A DNA stretch of 64,000 nt from Roseimaritima ulvae (GTDB lineage Bacteria > Planctomycetota > Planctomycetia > Pirellulales > Pirellulaceae), in NCBI RefSeq assembly GCF_008065135.1, contig NZ_CP042914.1, positions 3,100,001 through 3,164,000 on the forward strand. Reading direction: 5' to 3'. Positions 9,381 through 22,048 of this stretch are shown piece by piece (the stretch's first letter is position 1; every line of letters starts with the position of its first letter). The notes beneath the pieces were generated by a model. The model saw nothing but the letters and a program-made list of their open reading frames with translations. It did no database searches and was not told the origin of the DNA. The translations under genes and the position numbers were made by a program.

Positions 9381-10955
9381 GTGGCCTCACCGGACGGACA
9401 AGACCAGCCCGAAGAAAACGTATCCGACCTGCTGGTCGCGCGACGCAATAAACTACGCCGGATTGAAGAGCAGGGCATCGACCCCTGGGGGTCTCGGTTC
9501 GACGATCGGCTGTTCATCGGCGACGTCCGCGACCGCGCCGACGAAGTCCGCTTTCAACAAGCTTCGGGCGACACCTTGGCGATGCCGGACTTCGACTCCG
9601 GCGACGTCGACTATCGCCAGTGGAAAGCCGACAACGGTCCCGGCCAAGAAATCGGGCCGACCGTTCGCGTAGCCGGCCGCATCATGCTTAGCCGTCCCAC
9701 CGGGAAATTAATCTTTCTGAATATCCGCGACTGGACCGGTAGCATTCAGATTTTTATCGGTAAGAAGCAAGTCGGTGAGACGGATTTCGAACTAGCCAAG
9801 CAATTTGACTTAGGCGATCTCGTAGGCGTCGACGGGCGGCTGGGACGCACCAACACCGGTGAGCTGACCGTATTTGCCGAGAAGCTGCACTTCCACGCCA
9901 AGATGCTGGACATTCCTCCGGACAAGCACGCCGGTTTGAACGATCCGGATCGCAAACAACGCATGCGGTACGCCGACTTGGCCTTTAACGACGGCGTGTT
10001 GGATACGTTTTTGGATCGCACCAAAATCGTCAAATCGATTCGTCGCACGCTGGACGATGATCGGTTTTGCGAAGTCGAAGGCCCCACGTTGCACTCGATC
10101 GCGGGCGGTGCCGCGGCTCGTCCGTTTATGACGCATCACAACGCGCTGGACATGCCGTTGTTTATGCGAATCGCCTTGGAGCTACATCTGAAGCGTTTGA
10201 TGGTGGGCGGCATCGAGCGGGTGTACGAGCTGGGCCGTGTGTATCGCAACGAAGGCATCAGCGTGCGTCACAACCCCGAGTTCACGATGCTGGAGGCCTA
10301 TCAGGCGTACGGCGACTACGACACCATGATGGACTTGACCGAGCGGTTGATCTGCAACGCCATCGAAGCCCTGGACGGCCAGTACCAGCGTCCCTTCGGT
10401 GACAAAATCGTCGAATACACGCCGCCCTTCCAACGTCGTACCTATGCCGAATTGTTCCAGGAACACGCCGGTGTGGATCCGGCGGATGAACAGGCGGTGG
10501 CCGAGTTGGCGCGGAGCATCGGCTTTGATACCGAAGGCAAACACCCCGACGTGATCAAAAACGAGGTCTTCGAAGAAAAGGTCGAAGACGCTCTGCAGGG
10601 CCCGATCTTTGTGCTCGACTATCCGGCCAGCATCTGCCCGCTGACCAAGCGCAAAGCCGACGCGCCGGAAGTCGCCGAGCGGTTTGAATTGTTCATCTGC
10701 GGAATGGAATTGGCCAACGCCTACACCGAATTGAACGACCCCGATTTGCAGGAGGAGTTGTTCAAGACGCAATTGGCGGGGATGGACGAAGAGGATTCGA
10801 TGGCCCACATGGACCACGACTTCGTCCGCGCCCTGCGGCACGCCATGCCTCCGGCGGGTGGGTTGGGGGTGGGCATCGATCGCTTGGTGATGCTGCTGAC
10901 CGGACAAAAGTCGATTCGCGACGTGATTCTGTTTCCCGCCCTGCGGCCTGAGTAG
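9381..10955 (+). CDS. lysS: Lysine--tRNA ligase (class II)
   Basis: Attaches lysine to tRNA-Lys in the cytoplasm. An N-terminal OB-fold anticodon-binding domain (VRVAGRIMLSRPTGKLIFLNI and onward) is followed by the class II core: motif 2 RVYRNEGISVRHNPEFTMLE and motif 3 GLGVGIDRLVMLLTG near the C-terminus. The 524-residue length is slightly above average because of an insertion of acidic sequence early in the protein. The start is GTG at 9381. It stands alone, with a 117-base gap before it and an 84-base gap after it. Confidence 0.96.
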   Translation: MASPDGQDQPEENVSDLLVARRNKLRRIEEQGIDPWGSRFDDRLFIGDVRDRADEVRFQQASGDTLAMPDFDSGDVDYRQWKADNGPGQEIGPTVRVAGRIMLSRPTGKLIFLNIRDWTGSIQIFIGKKQVGETDFELAKQFDLGDLVGVDGRLGRTNTGELTVFAEKLHFHAKMLDIPPDKHAGLNDPDRKQRMRYADLAFNDGVLDTFLDRTKIVKSIRRTLDDDRFCEVEGPTLHSIAGGAAARPFMTHHNALDMPLFMRIALELHLKRLMVGGIERVYELGRVYRNEGISVRHNPEFTMLEAYQAYGDYDTMMDLTERLICNAIEALDGQYQRPFGDKIVEYTPPFQRRTYAELFQEHAGVDPADEQAVAELARSIGFDTEGKHPDVIKNEVFEEKVEDALQGPIFVLDYPASICPLTKRKADAPEVAERFELFICGMELANAYTELNDPDLQEELFKTQLAGMDEEDSMAHMDHDFVRALRHAMPPAGGLGVGIDRLVMLLTGQKSIRDVILFPALRPE

Positions 10956-11039
10956 GTTCGGTTAAACTGGTAGGTTCACCAGCGAGCCGTAGATTTTTAC
11001 GGAAACGTACAAATTCCTTGTAGCAAGAGGTTCTGATTC

Positions 11040-12317
11040 ATGGTCCGTCGCCTATCGATGTGTTTGATCGCCGCCGCGGTTGCGTTGTTTGTTGCGCCTG
11101 CCGATAGCCGAGCGGAGGACGGCCAGGCCGCGCAGCCGGAACCCGGCAAGTGGGTCTCGATCTTCAACGGCAAAGACCTGACCGGCTGGACGCCCAAGAT
11201 TCGCTTCCACGATCTAGGCGATAACTTTGCCAACACCTTCCGCGTCGAAGACGGGCTGTTAAAGGTGCGTTACGACGGCTACGAGCAATTTGACGAAACC
11301 TTCGGGCACCTCTTTTTTCAGACGCCTTTTTCCCACTATCGCTTCCGCGTCGAATACCGCTTTGTCGGCGAGCAGTGCGAAGGCGGCCCGGGCTGGGCGC
11401 TCCGTAACAGTGGAATCATGATCCACGGCGAAGATCCTAAGACGATGGCCAAGGACCAGGACTTCCCGGTCTCGATCGAAGTCCAGTTGCTCGGCGGCGA
11501 TGGGCAACGGAACCGCACGACCAGCAATCTGTGTACACCCGGTACCAACGTGGTCATGGACGATGAATTGATCCTGCCTCACTGCATCAGTTCCAGTTCC
11601 GAAACCTATCACGGCGAGCAATGGGTGACGGCGGAAATCGAAGTCCGCGGCAATCAGGTGATCCGTCACATTCTCGATGGCAAGACCGTCCTCGAATACA
11701 ACCAACCTCAATACGATACTCGCGATGCCCACGCCAAAGCCCTGGCGAACAAAGCTGGTGGCTTGATGCTCACCGGCGGGACCATTTCGCTGCAATCGGA
11801 AAGCCATCCCTGTGACTTTCGGAAAGTCGAAATCATGGTGCTGGACGACAACCCCAAAACCGCAGGTAAGCCGATGGATGAAGCCCAGGAAAAACAGAAG
11901 CGTGCCTCCTACAACTCGTTGACGCCGCAAGAAGCGTTTGTGCTGTTGCGAAAAGGCACCGAACGTCCGGGAACGGGCGAATACACCGATCTGAAAGAAC
12001 CGGGAACGTACGTCTGTCGACGCTGCAACGCGGCCCTGTACCACAGCGACAGCAAGTTCGAAAGCCACTGCGGCTGGCCCAGTTTTGATGACGAAATCGA
12101 TGGCGCGGTGCGGCGGCAAATTGACGCCGACGGACATCGGGTAGAAATCCTTTGCAAGAACTGCGGGGGACATCTGGGGCATGTGTTCAAAGGCGAACGC
12201 TTTACCGAGAAGAACACCCGTCACTGTGTCAATTCGATCTCGATGAAGTTCGTTCCCAAAGGCCAAGCCCTGCCGGCCATGATCATTTTAAAACAATCCG
12301 CCAAAGAGGAAGAATAG
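11040..12317 (+). CDS. msrB: Exported fusion: DUF1080 domain + methionine-R-sulfoxide reductase (MsrB)
   Basis: A 425-residue two-domain protein. Residues 1-25 form a Sec-type signal peptide ([19 protein letters not shown]). Residues about 36-268 are a DUF1080 (concanavalin-like, 3-keto-disaccharide hydrolase type) domain starting [13 protein letters not shown]. Residues about 290-410 are an MsrB domain with zinc cysteines C326, C329, C372 and C375, CGWPSF at 344-349 and the catalytic cysteine C396 in [11 protein letters not shown]. It should reduce methionine-R-sulfoxide in the periplasm or outside, while the first domain probably binds or cleaves a sugar. MsrB is usually a stand-alone cytoplasmic or membrane protein. 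It lies six bases upstream of tdh. Confidence 0.9.
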   Translation: MVRRLSMCLIAAAVALFVAPADSRAEDGQAAQPEPGKWVSIFNGKDLTGWTPKIRFHDLGDNFANTFRVEDGLLKVRYDGYEQFDETFGHLFFQTPFSHYRFRVEYRFVGEQCEGGPGWALRNSGIMIHGEDPKTMAKDQDFPVSIEVQLLGGDGQRNRTTSNLCTPGTNVVMDDELILPHCISSSSETYHGEQWVTAEIEVRGNQVIRHILDGKTVLEYNQPQYDTRDAHAKALANKAGGLMLTGGTISLQSESHPCDFRKVEIMVLDDNPKTAGKPMDEAQEKQKRASYNSLTPQEAFVLLRKGTERPGTGEYTDLKEPGTYVCRRCNAALYHSDSKFESHCGWPSFDDEIDGAVRRQIDADGHRVEILCKNCGGHLGHVFKGERFTEKNTRHCVNSISMKFVPKGQALPAMIILKQSAKEEE

Positions 12318-12323
12318 AACGCC

Positions 12324-13349
12324 ATGAAGGCATTGGTTAAGCGGCATGCAAAGCCGGGTTTGTGGATGGAAGACGTGCCGCGGCCAACGATCGGGATCAA
12401 TGACGTATTGATTAAGGTCGAACGCACGGGCATCTGTGGCACCGACGTGCACATCTACAACTGGGATGCCTGGGCGTCCAAAACGGTGCCCGTGCCGATG
12501 GTCGTGGGCCACGAGTTTGTGGGCCGGATCGTCGAAGTGGGCTCCAATGTGACCGACTTCCATCCCGGCGAATTGGTCAGCGGTGAAGGCCACGTGGTGT
12601 GTGGTCGTTGCCGCAATTGTTTAGCCGGCCGCCGGCACCTGTGCGCCGATACCGCCGGTATCGGCGTCAATCGGCCGGGCGCGTTTGCCGAATACATCGC
12701 CCTGCCGATGACCAATGTCTGGCACCATGACGAGAGTGTCGACCACGATGTGGCTTCCATCTTCGACCCCTTCGGCAACGCCGTGCACACGGCCCTATCC
12801 TTTCCGCTGCTGGGCGAAGACGTGTTGATCACTGGCGCCGGGCCGATCGGCTGTATGGCCGCTGCGGTGGCGCGGTATGCCGGGGCTCGGGCCGTGGTGG
12901 TCACCGACGTTAATCCCTGGCGGTTGAAACTGGCCACGAAACTGGGCGCCACACGGGTCGTCGACGTCCGCAGCGAATCCATTGCGGACGTGCAGAAACA
13001 GCTGGGCATGAAGGAAGGCTTTGACGTCGGGCTGGAGATGTCCGGCAATCCCAGCGCCTTCCGCGACATGCTGCAAAACATGTGTCACGGGGGCAAAATC
13101 GCTATGCTTGGAATTCCCTCCGAAGACATGGCGATCGACTGGAACACGGTGGTCTTTAACATGCTGACCATCAAAGGGATTTACGGTCGGGAAATGTACG
13201 AAACCTGGTACAAGATGACCGTAATGCTGCAAGGCGGACTCGACATTTCACCCGTTATCACCCATCGCTTTGCCGCGGATGATTTCCAGCAAGGTTTTGA
13301 TGTGATGCTGTCCGGTGAATCTGGAAAAGTTATTCTCAATTGGAATTAA
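12324..13349 (+). CDS. tdh: L-threonine 3-dehydrogenase
   Basis: Zinc-dependent medium-chain dehydrogenase oxidising L-threonine to 2-amino-3-ketobutyrate with NAD. Catalytic zinc ligand C38 lies in TGICGTDVH, followed by GHEFVG. Structural zinc cysteines are C93, C96, C99 and C107 ([15 protein letters not shown]). The Rossmann motif [10 protein letters not shown] follows. The 341-residue length is identical to E. coli Tdh. It forms an operon with kbl nine bases downstream, which uses its product. Confidence 0.96.
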   Translation: MKALVKRHAKPGLWMEDVPRPTIGINDVLIKVERTGICGTDVHIYNWDAWASKTVPVPMVVGHEFVGRIVEVGSNVTDFHPGELVSGEGHVVCGRCRNCLAGRRHLCADTAGIGVNRPGAFAEYIALPMTNVWHHDESVDHDVASIFDPFGNAVHTALSFPLLGEDVLITGAGPIGCMAAAVARYAGARAVVVTDVNPWRLKLATKLGATRVVDVRSESIADVQKQLGMKEGFDVGLEMSGNPSAFRDMLQNMCHGGKIAMLGIPSEDMAIDWNTVVFNMLTIKGIYGREMYETWYKMTVMLQGGLDISPVITHRFAADDFQQGFDVMLSGESGKVILNWN

Positions 13350-13358
13350 GGAAGCAGA

Positions 13359-14543
13359 GTGTACGGTTCGTTTCAACAGCATCTCAGTGAACAACTTCAA
13401 GCGATCCGTGACGCGGGTACCTACAAATCGGAACGCGTCATTGAATCGCCCCAAGCCGCCCAGATTCGCGTCGGCGCGGAACGCGAAGTCCTGAACTTAT
13501 GCGCCAATAATTATTTGGGCTTGGCCCAGCATCCCGATGTCATCGAAGCGGCCCATGAGGGCTTACGAAACTGGGGCTACGGGCTGGCTTCGGTGCGGTT
13601 TATCTGTGGCACGCAAGCCATCCATACCCAGCTGGAGCGGCGGCTGAGCGAGTTCCTTGGGACCGAAGACACGATCCTCTATACGTCCTGCTTCGACGCC
13701 AACGGGGGCTTGTTCGAAACCTTGCTGACGGCCGAAGACGCGGTGATAAGCGACGAGCTGAATCATGCCTCGATCATCGATGGGATTCGCTTGTGCAAGG
13801 CCCAGCGTTTTCGTTATCGCAACAACAATTTGGCGGACCTGGAAAGCAAATTGCAGGAAGCCTCCTCGGCGCGGTACCGTTTGATCGCCACCGATGGCGT
13901 GTTTTCCATGGATGGCTACATCGCCAACCTGCCGGGCATCTGTGACCTGGCGGAAAAGTACGATGCCCTGGTGATGGTCGACGATTCCCACTCGGTCGGT
14001 TTTATGGGCAGTCATGGCCGCGGCACGCACGAGCATCACGCGGTGATGGATCGGGTCGACATTCTGACCGGCACGCTAGGCAAAGCCCTGGGCGGTGCCA
14101 GTGGCGGTTACACCAGCGGTCGGAAAGAGATCATCGACCTGTTGCGGCAGCGCTCGCGGCCCTACCTATTTTCCAACTCGGTCGCCCCGCCGATTGTGTC
14201 CGCTAGCCTCAAGGCCCTGGAACTGATCAGCGAGTCGACGGAACTGCGCGATCGCTTGGCCGACAATACAAAGTTCTTCCGCGAAGGTCTGACCAAGCTG
14301 GGATTTGAATTGCTGCCCGGCGAGCATCCGATCGTGCCGATCATGTTGGGCGACGCCGCGCTGGCCGCCCGCTTCGCCGACGCGATGCTGGAACAGGGCG
14401 TGTACGTGATCGGGTTTTCTTATCCGGTGGTGCCCCAGGGTAAGGCGCGGATTCGGACGCAAATTTCCGCCGCGCATACGCAGCAGGATTTGACCCATGC
14501 GATCGAATGTTTTGGAAAGGTCAAGCAGGCGATGGGGATTTAG
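13359..14543 (+). CDS. kbl: 2-amino-3-ketobutyrate coenzyme A ligase (glycine C-acetyltransferase)
   Basis: PLP enzyme of the alpha-oxoamine synthase family that splits 2-amino-3-ketobutyrate with CoA into glycine and acetyl-CoA. The PLP lysine is K242 in [10 protein letters not shown], and [11 protein letters not shown] holds the PLP-ring aspartate and histidine. The length (394) is close to the E. coli enzyme. It starts with GTG at 13359, preceded by AAGGAAG at 13348-13354 at good spacing. Pairs with tdh for threonine degradation to glycine. Confidence 0.96.
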   Translation: MYGSFQQHLSEQLQAIRDAGTYKSERVIESPQAAQIRVGAEREVLNLCANNYLGLAQHPDVIEAAHEGLRNWGYGLASVRFICGTQAIHTQLERRLSEFLGTEDTILYTSCFDANGGLFETLLTAEDAVISDELNHASIIDGIRLCKAQRFRYRNNNLADLESKLQEASSARYRLIATDGVFSMDGYIANLPGICDLAEKYDALVMVDDSHSVGFMGSHGRGTHEHHAVMDRVDILTGTLGKALGGASGGYTSGRKEIIDLLRQRSRPYLFSNSVAPPIVSASLKALELISESTELRDRLADNTKFFREGLTKLGFELLPGEHPIVPIMLGDAALAARFADAMLEQGVYVIGFSYPVVPQGKARIRTQISAAHTQQDLTHAIECFGKVKQAMGI

Positions 14544-14696
14544 ACGCCGCCGTCGGCAGCCCTCACGGATCAACACAGGGAGCTCGGTTATCGACGATTG
14601 GTTGTTGCCTACACGATTCTCGCAGTCTCTGCTGGAGCCGCGGCCCGGTCTGGCAAGAGGGCTGGTGATGATGCCCCAAACCAATCGGGGGCGAGC

Positions 14697-17099
<2,403 letters not shown>

Positions 17100-17102
<3 letters not shown>

Positions 17103-17120
17103 TGGTCGCTGAGCGACCAC
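17100..17120. terminator. Short perfect hairpin at the end of the histidine kinase gene
   Basis: GTGGTCG and CGACCAC flank a five-base loop CTGAG at 17102-17120, and the kinase stop codon (17100-17102) overlaps the first base. No U-run follows, so it may be a repeat element or a weak terminator. Confidence 0.45.
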
Positions 17121-17270
17121 CGCTGGTCAATCACCCGCCGCCGCTGCCGAAATCACCCGAGCTGGATGCTGCGATCGCTTTATTTCGATAAGTTTTGGGG
17201 CATTCGCCCCGTTTGGTACAAAGCTTGCTCATCTGGTGGCGCCCCTCAAAATATCCGTAGCGACGGTAAT

Positions 17271-17702
17271 ATGATATTACGCATGCCCCACCATCCGCGG
17301 GACACCGAACCACAAGGACGTGATTCGTTGTGCCAGTCGATCTTGATCGTTGAAGATACGCACGCCATCAGTTTTCTGCTCAGTCGATACCTGCGCGATC
17401 TGGCCGACCGGATTGACGTCGCTCGCGATGGGCACGAGGCAGTGCGGCAGGTCGTCCGCGCCAGCGATGCGCAGCAGCCCTACGACTTGATCTTGATGGA
17501 TCTGCAGATGCCCGTCATGTCGGGCTTGGAAGCTACGCTGGCGATTCGCAATCGAGGTATCCAAACCCCGATCGTCGCCATGACGGCCGGCAATCTAGAT
17601 CCTCAACGCTGCACCGAAGCCGGTTGCAACGGTTATGTGCTCAAACCCATCGACCGCTTGGATTTCGTGGGCTACCTCCACTCGATTTTAGACTCTGTCT
17701 GA
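17271..17702 (+). CDS. Single-domain response regulator (CheY-like receiver)
   Basis: A receiver domain with no output domain. It begins SILIVEDTHA, has the phospho-accepting aspartate in LILMDLQMPVMSG, the switch threonine in VAMTAGN and the conserved lysine in YVLKPID. Possible starts are ATG at 17271, ATG at 17283 or a more distant codon at 17166; the first two give a short leader before the receiver. It follows the hybrid kinase in the same orientation by about 170 bases and probably belongs to the same phosphorelay, but no histidine phosphotransfer protein is present nearby. Confidence 0.8.
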   Translation: MILRMPHHPRDTEPQGRDSLCQSILIVEDTHAISFLLSRYLRDLADRIDVARDGHEAVRQVVRASDAQQPYDLILMDLQMPVMSGLEATLAIRNRGIQTPIVAMTAGNLDPQRCTEAGCNGYVLKPIDRLDFVGYLHSILDSV

Positions 17703-17853
17703 AAACCGGTGCCCGCTCCGCCGCAGTCGTGCTGCATGCTGCGCGATCGATTTGGCAGTGGGGAGGCCAAATCGCAAGCTACAATCATTCGGGTGGTCCC
17801 TCTTCACAGGGCCCGCGTCGATTGAGCTTGATGATTCCAGCAGAGTCGAAAAG

Positions 17854-19341
17854 ATGTCGAATTCCAAGTCGAAGCGTTGGTGTATTGTCCTGTTGTTTGG
17901 GTTTGCCTGTTGCGGCGGCTTGCCCAGCGAACGGCTTGCGGCCCAACCGCCGGTTGCCGAGGCGGAGGATGCATCCGCGGCCGCCGCGCCGACAAAAGAC
18001 CAGCTGATTGCGACGCTCCGCCAAGTTTTTCGGCTGCTGGACAAGGAAGACTACGTCGCTGCCTCACAGTATTTTGTGTTGCCACCCAACTTTCAGCCCG
18101 AGATGCTGAACGGATTTATCCAACGCAGCGAAATTTCGTCCGTGGGGATCGATGTTCTGGAACGCGATGCTGCTTTTGGCAAAGCTGTGCAAACCTTTGG
18201 CGGCGAACGTGCGGCCCACCATGCCAACCGGGCCAAGCTGGACGTGCAGCAGTGTTACGGTTTTTATCATCGCAGCGACGAGGGCACCGGCGAAGTCATG
18301 GCCTTCTGGGATGGTAATGCATTCAAACTGCTGCGACTGGACGATGTCGGCAAACTGAGCATTGCCAACACTGCGGCGCCGCAATCTGTGGAGCCGGATG
18401 GGACTTCTGGCGGTACCACGATGCCAGAGCTGGCAAAGCTGAATCCTACCCAGATCGCTGCCACCCCCGCGTTGAAACCGGTCGACGACCTGGCCGCGAT
18501 CGCTCAGCGGTTACCGGAATTGGAAGCCGCCACGACTGACAATCCACTGGACGTGGCCGCCCGCGCGAACTTTGCGATGGCGCTCTATCAGCTCGGTAAT
18601 CTGCCTCGAGCCTGGACCCAATTGCGTGTCGCATTGAAGGTGAATCCCAAACATGGTGGCGTCGCCAAAGGCCTGGCCACCGTGTTTGCCAAATGGGATG
18701 CGATGGGTGTGTTCACCGTTGGCGTCCCTCCACAAACCGTGACCGGATTGTTGGGCGATCCAGACGAGCGGGTGGAATTGGGGGAGCAACGCGAACGGTA
18801 CGTCTATGCGCATTATGGCATCGATTTCCAGCAAGGGCGGTTGCACGAAACCGTCGACCTGCGAACGGCGACCGAATCCATGTTTCGGCCCAGGGAAATC
18901 GTATCCGCGGATTTAGATGGCAGAGGCTGGCGGTGTGTCGGTCGCCACAAAGGTGATGGGCAGGTCACCGCCTTGTACTACTTGCCTGGTCAATCAAACG
19001 CCGATTGGACCGAACAGGTTGAAGTTCAACGGATCATCGGGGCCGCCGCGATCGGCAACATCGAACAAATCACCGAAAAACTACTATCACAAGTCAAAAG
19101 CGTGCACCCCGACATGCAATCTCATGTGCTCGATACCCAGGAGGACTCGGTGATTGTCGCGCTGGAGTTGCCCGGCAGCCCCAAATTCGCCAAGCGACAT
19201 CAGCTGGTGCGATTGTTTGTTGGCTACCTCGATGTGCACCGCCTGGCCTACACATTGAAGGTTGATCAACCCAGCAAAGAAACACAATCCAAGTGGCTTG
19301 CAATCATGAAAGCCGCCAGCTTGGAAAAAGTGGAGTATTAA
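17854..19341 (+). CDS. Secreted protein with TPR-like segment, unknown function
   Basis: 495 residues with a signal peptide (KRWCIVLLFGFACCGGLPSE, cleavage likely after RLAAQ). A TPR-like helical pair is seen around residues 230-266 (NPLDVAARANFAMALYQLGN). The rest has no recognised domain. The start at 17854 is chosen because it places the hydrophobic signal at the N-terminus; an in-frame GTG at 17752 would bury it. No clear partner gene. Confidence 0.7.
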   Translation: MSNSKSKRWCIVLLFGFACCGGLPSERLAAQPPVAEAEDASAAAAPTKDQLIATLRQVFRLLDKEDYVAASQYFVLPPNFQPEMLNGFIQRSEISSVGIDVLERDAAFGKAVQTFGGERAAHHANRAKLDVQQCYGFYHRSDEGTGEVMAFWDGNAFKLLRLDDVGKLSIANTAAPQSVEPDGTSGGTTMPELAKLNPTQIAATPALKPVDDLAAIAQRLPELEAATTDNPLDVAARANFAMALYQLGNLPRAWTQLRVALKVNPKHGGVAKGLATVFAKWDAMGVFTVGVPPQTVTGLLGDPDERVELGEQRERYVYAHYGIDFQQGRLHETVDLRTATESMFRPREIVSADLDGRGWRCVGRHKGDGQVTALYYLPGQSNADWTEQVEVQRIIGAAAIGNIEQITEKLLSQVKSVHPDMQSHVLDTQEDSVIVALELPGSPKFAKRHQLVRLFVGYLDVHRLAYTLKVDQPSKETQSKWLAIMKAASLEKVEY

Positions 19342-19490
19342 AATTGTAAAAAATGAGACTCATATTCTTTATTTGTTCGAAACTTTGTCTCCCCAACGTG
19401 TATTAAAGGGAGCCCCCTTGTGTGTTTGGGGGGATCGCTCGCACTTAGGTGAGCGGACAACGTTTCTTACGGTTATTGAGTTGGGTTTTC

Positions 19491-19898
19491 ATGAAACAGT
19501 TTTCTGGTTGCGGAATCTCTCCGCTGTTATTGGTCTTATGTGCTCTTGTCGGCTGCGGGAATGACCCGGGGCTTACGATGACCGGCAAGGTGACGGTCGA
19601 CGGCTCGCCGCTGACGCAGGGCGAAGTCACGTATCACTCCACTGGTGGCGATACCGCTCTGGTGCGAACGGCTGCCTTGGATGCGGAGGGCCAGTATACG
19701 ATGGTGGCCCCCGCCGGCAATTATAAGGTGACGGTGTTTGCCGAAGAGCCGCGTTCGAGCGAAGGGGCCGACGCATATGCGTTGCCCAATTATCTGGTGG
19801 CGGCTCCGTTTCGCGATCCGGACACGACGCCTTTGACGGCGGAAGTCAAACCGGATGCGGCCGACGGAGCGTATGACTTCGAAGTCACCAAGAATTAA
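19491..19898 (+). CDS. Lipoprotein with carboxypeptidase-regulatory-like (Ig-like) fold
   Basis: 135 residues. The signal peptide ends in a lipobox, LVGC, so it is probably lipid-anchored. The mature part (TGKVTVDGSPLTQGEVTYHS, GQYTMVAPAGNYKVTVFAEE) is the small beta-sandwich commonly annotated as carboxypeptidase regulatory-like in planctomycetes. Such proteins are usually found next to DUF1559 prepilin-like genes, as here. The ATG at 19491 directly precedes the signal peptide. Confidence 0.8.
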   Translation: MKQFSGCGISPLLLVLCALVGCGNDPGLTMTGKVTVDGSPLTQGEVTYHSTGGDTALVRTAALDAEGQYTMVAPAGNYKVTVFAEEPRSSEGADAYALPNYLVAAPFRDPDTTPLTAEVKPDAADGAYDFEVTKN

Positions 19899-19991
19899 CC
19901 GCTCCACATTCTATTTGCTTTTGTTTCTTTTCTTTGATGTGGAGTGCGCTATGGCTCCGCAGATCCTTGTTTTCATGTTTGGAAGGTTCTT

Positions 19992-20963
19992 ATGACTGTC
20001 AATTCCGGGAAGTTAAGCAGGGCTCGCAGCGGCGGGTTTACGCTGGTCGAGTTGTTGGTGGTGATCGCCATCATCGGTGTGTTGGTGGGGCTGTTATTGC
20101 CAGCCGTGCAAGCGGCCCGCGAAGCTGCGCGGCGGATGTCGTGCAGTAATAATTTGAAACAGTTGGCGCTGGCCTGCCAAAACTACCATGACTCGTATCG
20201 AAAGCTGCCGCCGGGATCTTATGACGGGCAATATGCGGTCACCAGTCGCGGCTACAGCTGGCTGACCAAAACGTTTCCATTTATAGAACAGGAGAATTTG
20301 TATGATGCGATTGGCGCCGGCAAAGGAATGGATGCATTGACGATGGATTCGTTGGTGAATAATGTTCGTATCCGCCAGACGCCGATCGCCGCGCTGCGTT
20401 GTCCCAGCGACGTGGCCGAGGACATCAGCACCGCCTGTCCCAATGGATTTGCCGCTGCCGGCGGATCGGCGCCGACAAGTTACAAGGGCGTCAGCGGTTA
20501 CAACTGGGCATGGGGTGGCCTGAACATTTCCACCGGTGGTTCCGGTAGCAACCACGGTTTGGATGTCGGCAATGGTTGCTTCGATCGCTACATGATCAGG
20601 ATCAATGCCGATCAGACGACTTCTTCAAATACCGTCGCCATGCGTGACGTTACCGACGGTACGTCCAACACCTTCTTGGTTGGCGAATCGTCCAACAAGA
20701 TCTCGCAGCACACCGGTGCCTGGTGCCACTACAACCACACCACGGGAACCTGTGCCTGGCCGCCAAACTACAAACAGGCCAATGGAGACTTGTGGCCGGT
20801 CAGTGACTGGGGACACAACTACACCTTCCACAGTTACCATCCAGGCGGAGTGCAGTTTGCGCTGGTCGATGGTTCGGTGAAGTTTATTGCCGATACGATT
20901 GACTTGACACTCTACCGCCACCTAGCATCGAAGCAGGGTGACGAGGTGGTCGCGCTGCCGTAG
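19992..20963 (+). CDS. DUF1559 prepilin-like protein (type II pseudopilin N-terminus)
   Basis: 323 residues with an N-terminal class III signal: [18 protein letters not shown] with glutamate at position 5 after the cleavage glycine, followed by [20 protein letters not shown], the hallmark of the large planctomycete DUF1559 family. The C-terminal H-x9-DG motif is present as [19 protein letters not shown] at 19980-19985 lies about six bases before the ATG at 19992. It is likely processed by a prepilin peptidase; the exact role of this family is unknown. Pairs with the lipoprotein just upstream. Confidence 0.92.
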   Translation: MTVNSGKLSRARSGGFTLVELLVVIAIIGVLVGLLLPAVQAAREAARRMSCSNNLKQLALACQNYHDSYRKLPPGSYDGQYAVTSRGYSWLTKTFPFIEQENLYDAIGAGKGMDALTMDSLVNNVRIRQTPIAALRCPSDVAEDISTACPNGFAAAGGSAPTSYKGVSGYNWAWGGLNISTGGSGSNHGLDVGNGCFDRYMIRINADQTTSSNTVAMRDVTDGTSNTFLVGESSNKISQHTGAWCHYNHTTGTCAWPPNYKQANGDLWPVSDWGHNYTFHSYHPGGVQFALVDGSVKFIADTIDLTLYRHLASKQGDEVVALP

Positions 20964-21002
20964 TGGCGAGTCAGGTGGCTGGTGCCGACTGACAGACGCC
21001 CG

Positions 21003-21428
21003 TTACGCCTCGGGCAGGTTTTGCCAAGGCCTGGTTCGCTGGCGGACTTCGATGTCCTCCAGTTCCAGGTCTCGCAGATCCGGTTTGGTGTCTTGCTGGT
21101 CGTTGCCGGCCGGGGGCGCGTCGTCCGAACCGGGCGCTTGTCCGTTCGTCGAATCGTCGTCGGGTTCGACCACGTCACCTGAGGGAACTTCTTCAACCGT
21201 GGCCGAATCGGGCACCGAGGAGGCGCTCGGTGCCAGGCCGACGCGGGCTCCCGCAGGAGCGAACACGCTGCCCACGCGACCGTGGTCCCGGTCGGTGCGA
21301 TGCCAGTTGCCGCCGTAAGTCGTGTAGGACTCCAGGTCCGGACTGGCGCAAATCGTACAGCCACTGCCGCAGCAGATCAGCAGCCACAGCAGGGTCCAGG
21401 TGCGAAAGTCGACTTTGCAGCATTTCAT
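21003..21428 (-). CDS. Small planctomycete lipoprotein, unknown function
   Basis: 141 residues. The N-terminal hydrophobic segment TLLWLLICCGSGC is followed by CASPDLESYTTYGGNWHRTD and GRVGSVFAPAG, a Cys-x-x-Cys/YGG/GRVGS pattern I associate with a conserved planctomycete lipoprotein family. The remainder is an acidic, proline/aspartate-rich low-complexity region. It is convergent with the DUF1559 gene. Function unknown. Confidence 0.7.
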   Translation of the reverse strand: MKCCKVDFRTWTLLWLLICCGSGCTICASPDLESYTTYGGNWHRTDRDHGRVGSVFAPAGARVGLAPSASSVPDSATVEEVPSGDVVEPDDDSTNGQAPGSDDAPPAGNDQQDTKPDLRDLELEDIEVRQRTRPWQNLPEA

Positions 21429-21713
21429 TCCGAAGCGTCCCAGCAGGAATTACCATTGTTCCACGACCGTTCACGAGGACCGGGCGTAGTATTCGTATCG
21501 GTTGCGCCGATCGGGAGGTTTAGGGTAACTTTGACGATTCGGTGGGAAGTTCTGGTCAGGTAGGGCGATCGCCGCGGCCCCCCCCTTTTTGTGGCTCGTT
21601 TCCCAGAAAAAAACTCAAGAATCGAGCTTCCCCTGCCGAGCGGAACCTGCGAATTTTACTTCTGCGAACGATTCGCCTTTTCGATCGGAACACGTCAGCA
21701 GAAGGATCCTGGC

Positions 21714-21995
21714 ATGCTGAGTTTTATTGCGGTGGCCGAAGGGTTTCACACCATGGGATTTCCCTTGTTGGCCATCATGGCCATGTTTGCCAGTAAGTTG
21801 ACGACCGGCACCGCGGGCCGAATCGCCGATCGCTGGTTTATCGCTTTGCTGGCGCTGCAGGGTCTGATTACGCTGCGAACCGTCATGCACGCCGACACCA
21901 CTTGGTTGATCCACATGGGCACGCTGATGCTGCTGATCGTCGGACCGGTGGTCATCCCCTCGCTACGCCATCCACAAAATCAGCCCGTCAAATAA
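21714..21995 (+). CDS. Small multi-pass membrane protein, unknown function
   Basis: 94 residues with three hydrophobic segments (FHTMGFPLLAIMAMFASKL, WFIALLALQGLITL, HMGTLMLLIVGPVVIPSL). The ATG at 21714 is preceded by AAGGA (21702-21706). No domain recognised. It is preceded by 285 bases without a gene. Confidence 0.65.
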   Translation: MLSFIAVAEGFHTMGFPLLAIMAMFASKLTTGTAGRIADRWFIALLALQGLITLRTVMHADTTWLIHMGTLMLLIVGPVVIPSLRHPQNQPVK

Positions 21996-22048
21996 CCATC
22001 CGGTCACATAACCAGCCGGTTGAACGGTCCCCGCCGGATTGACCGGAG

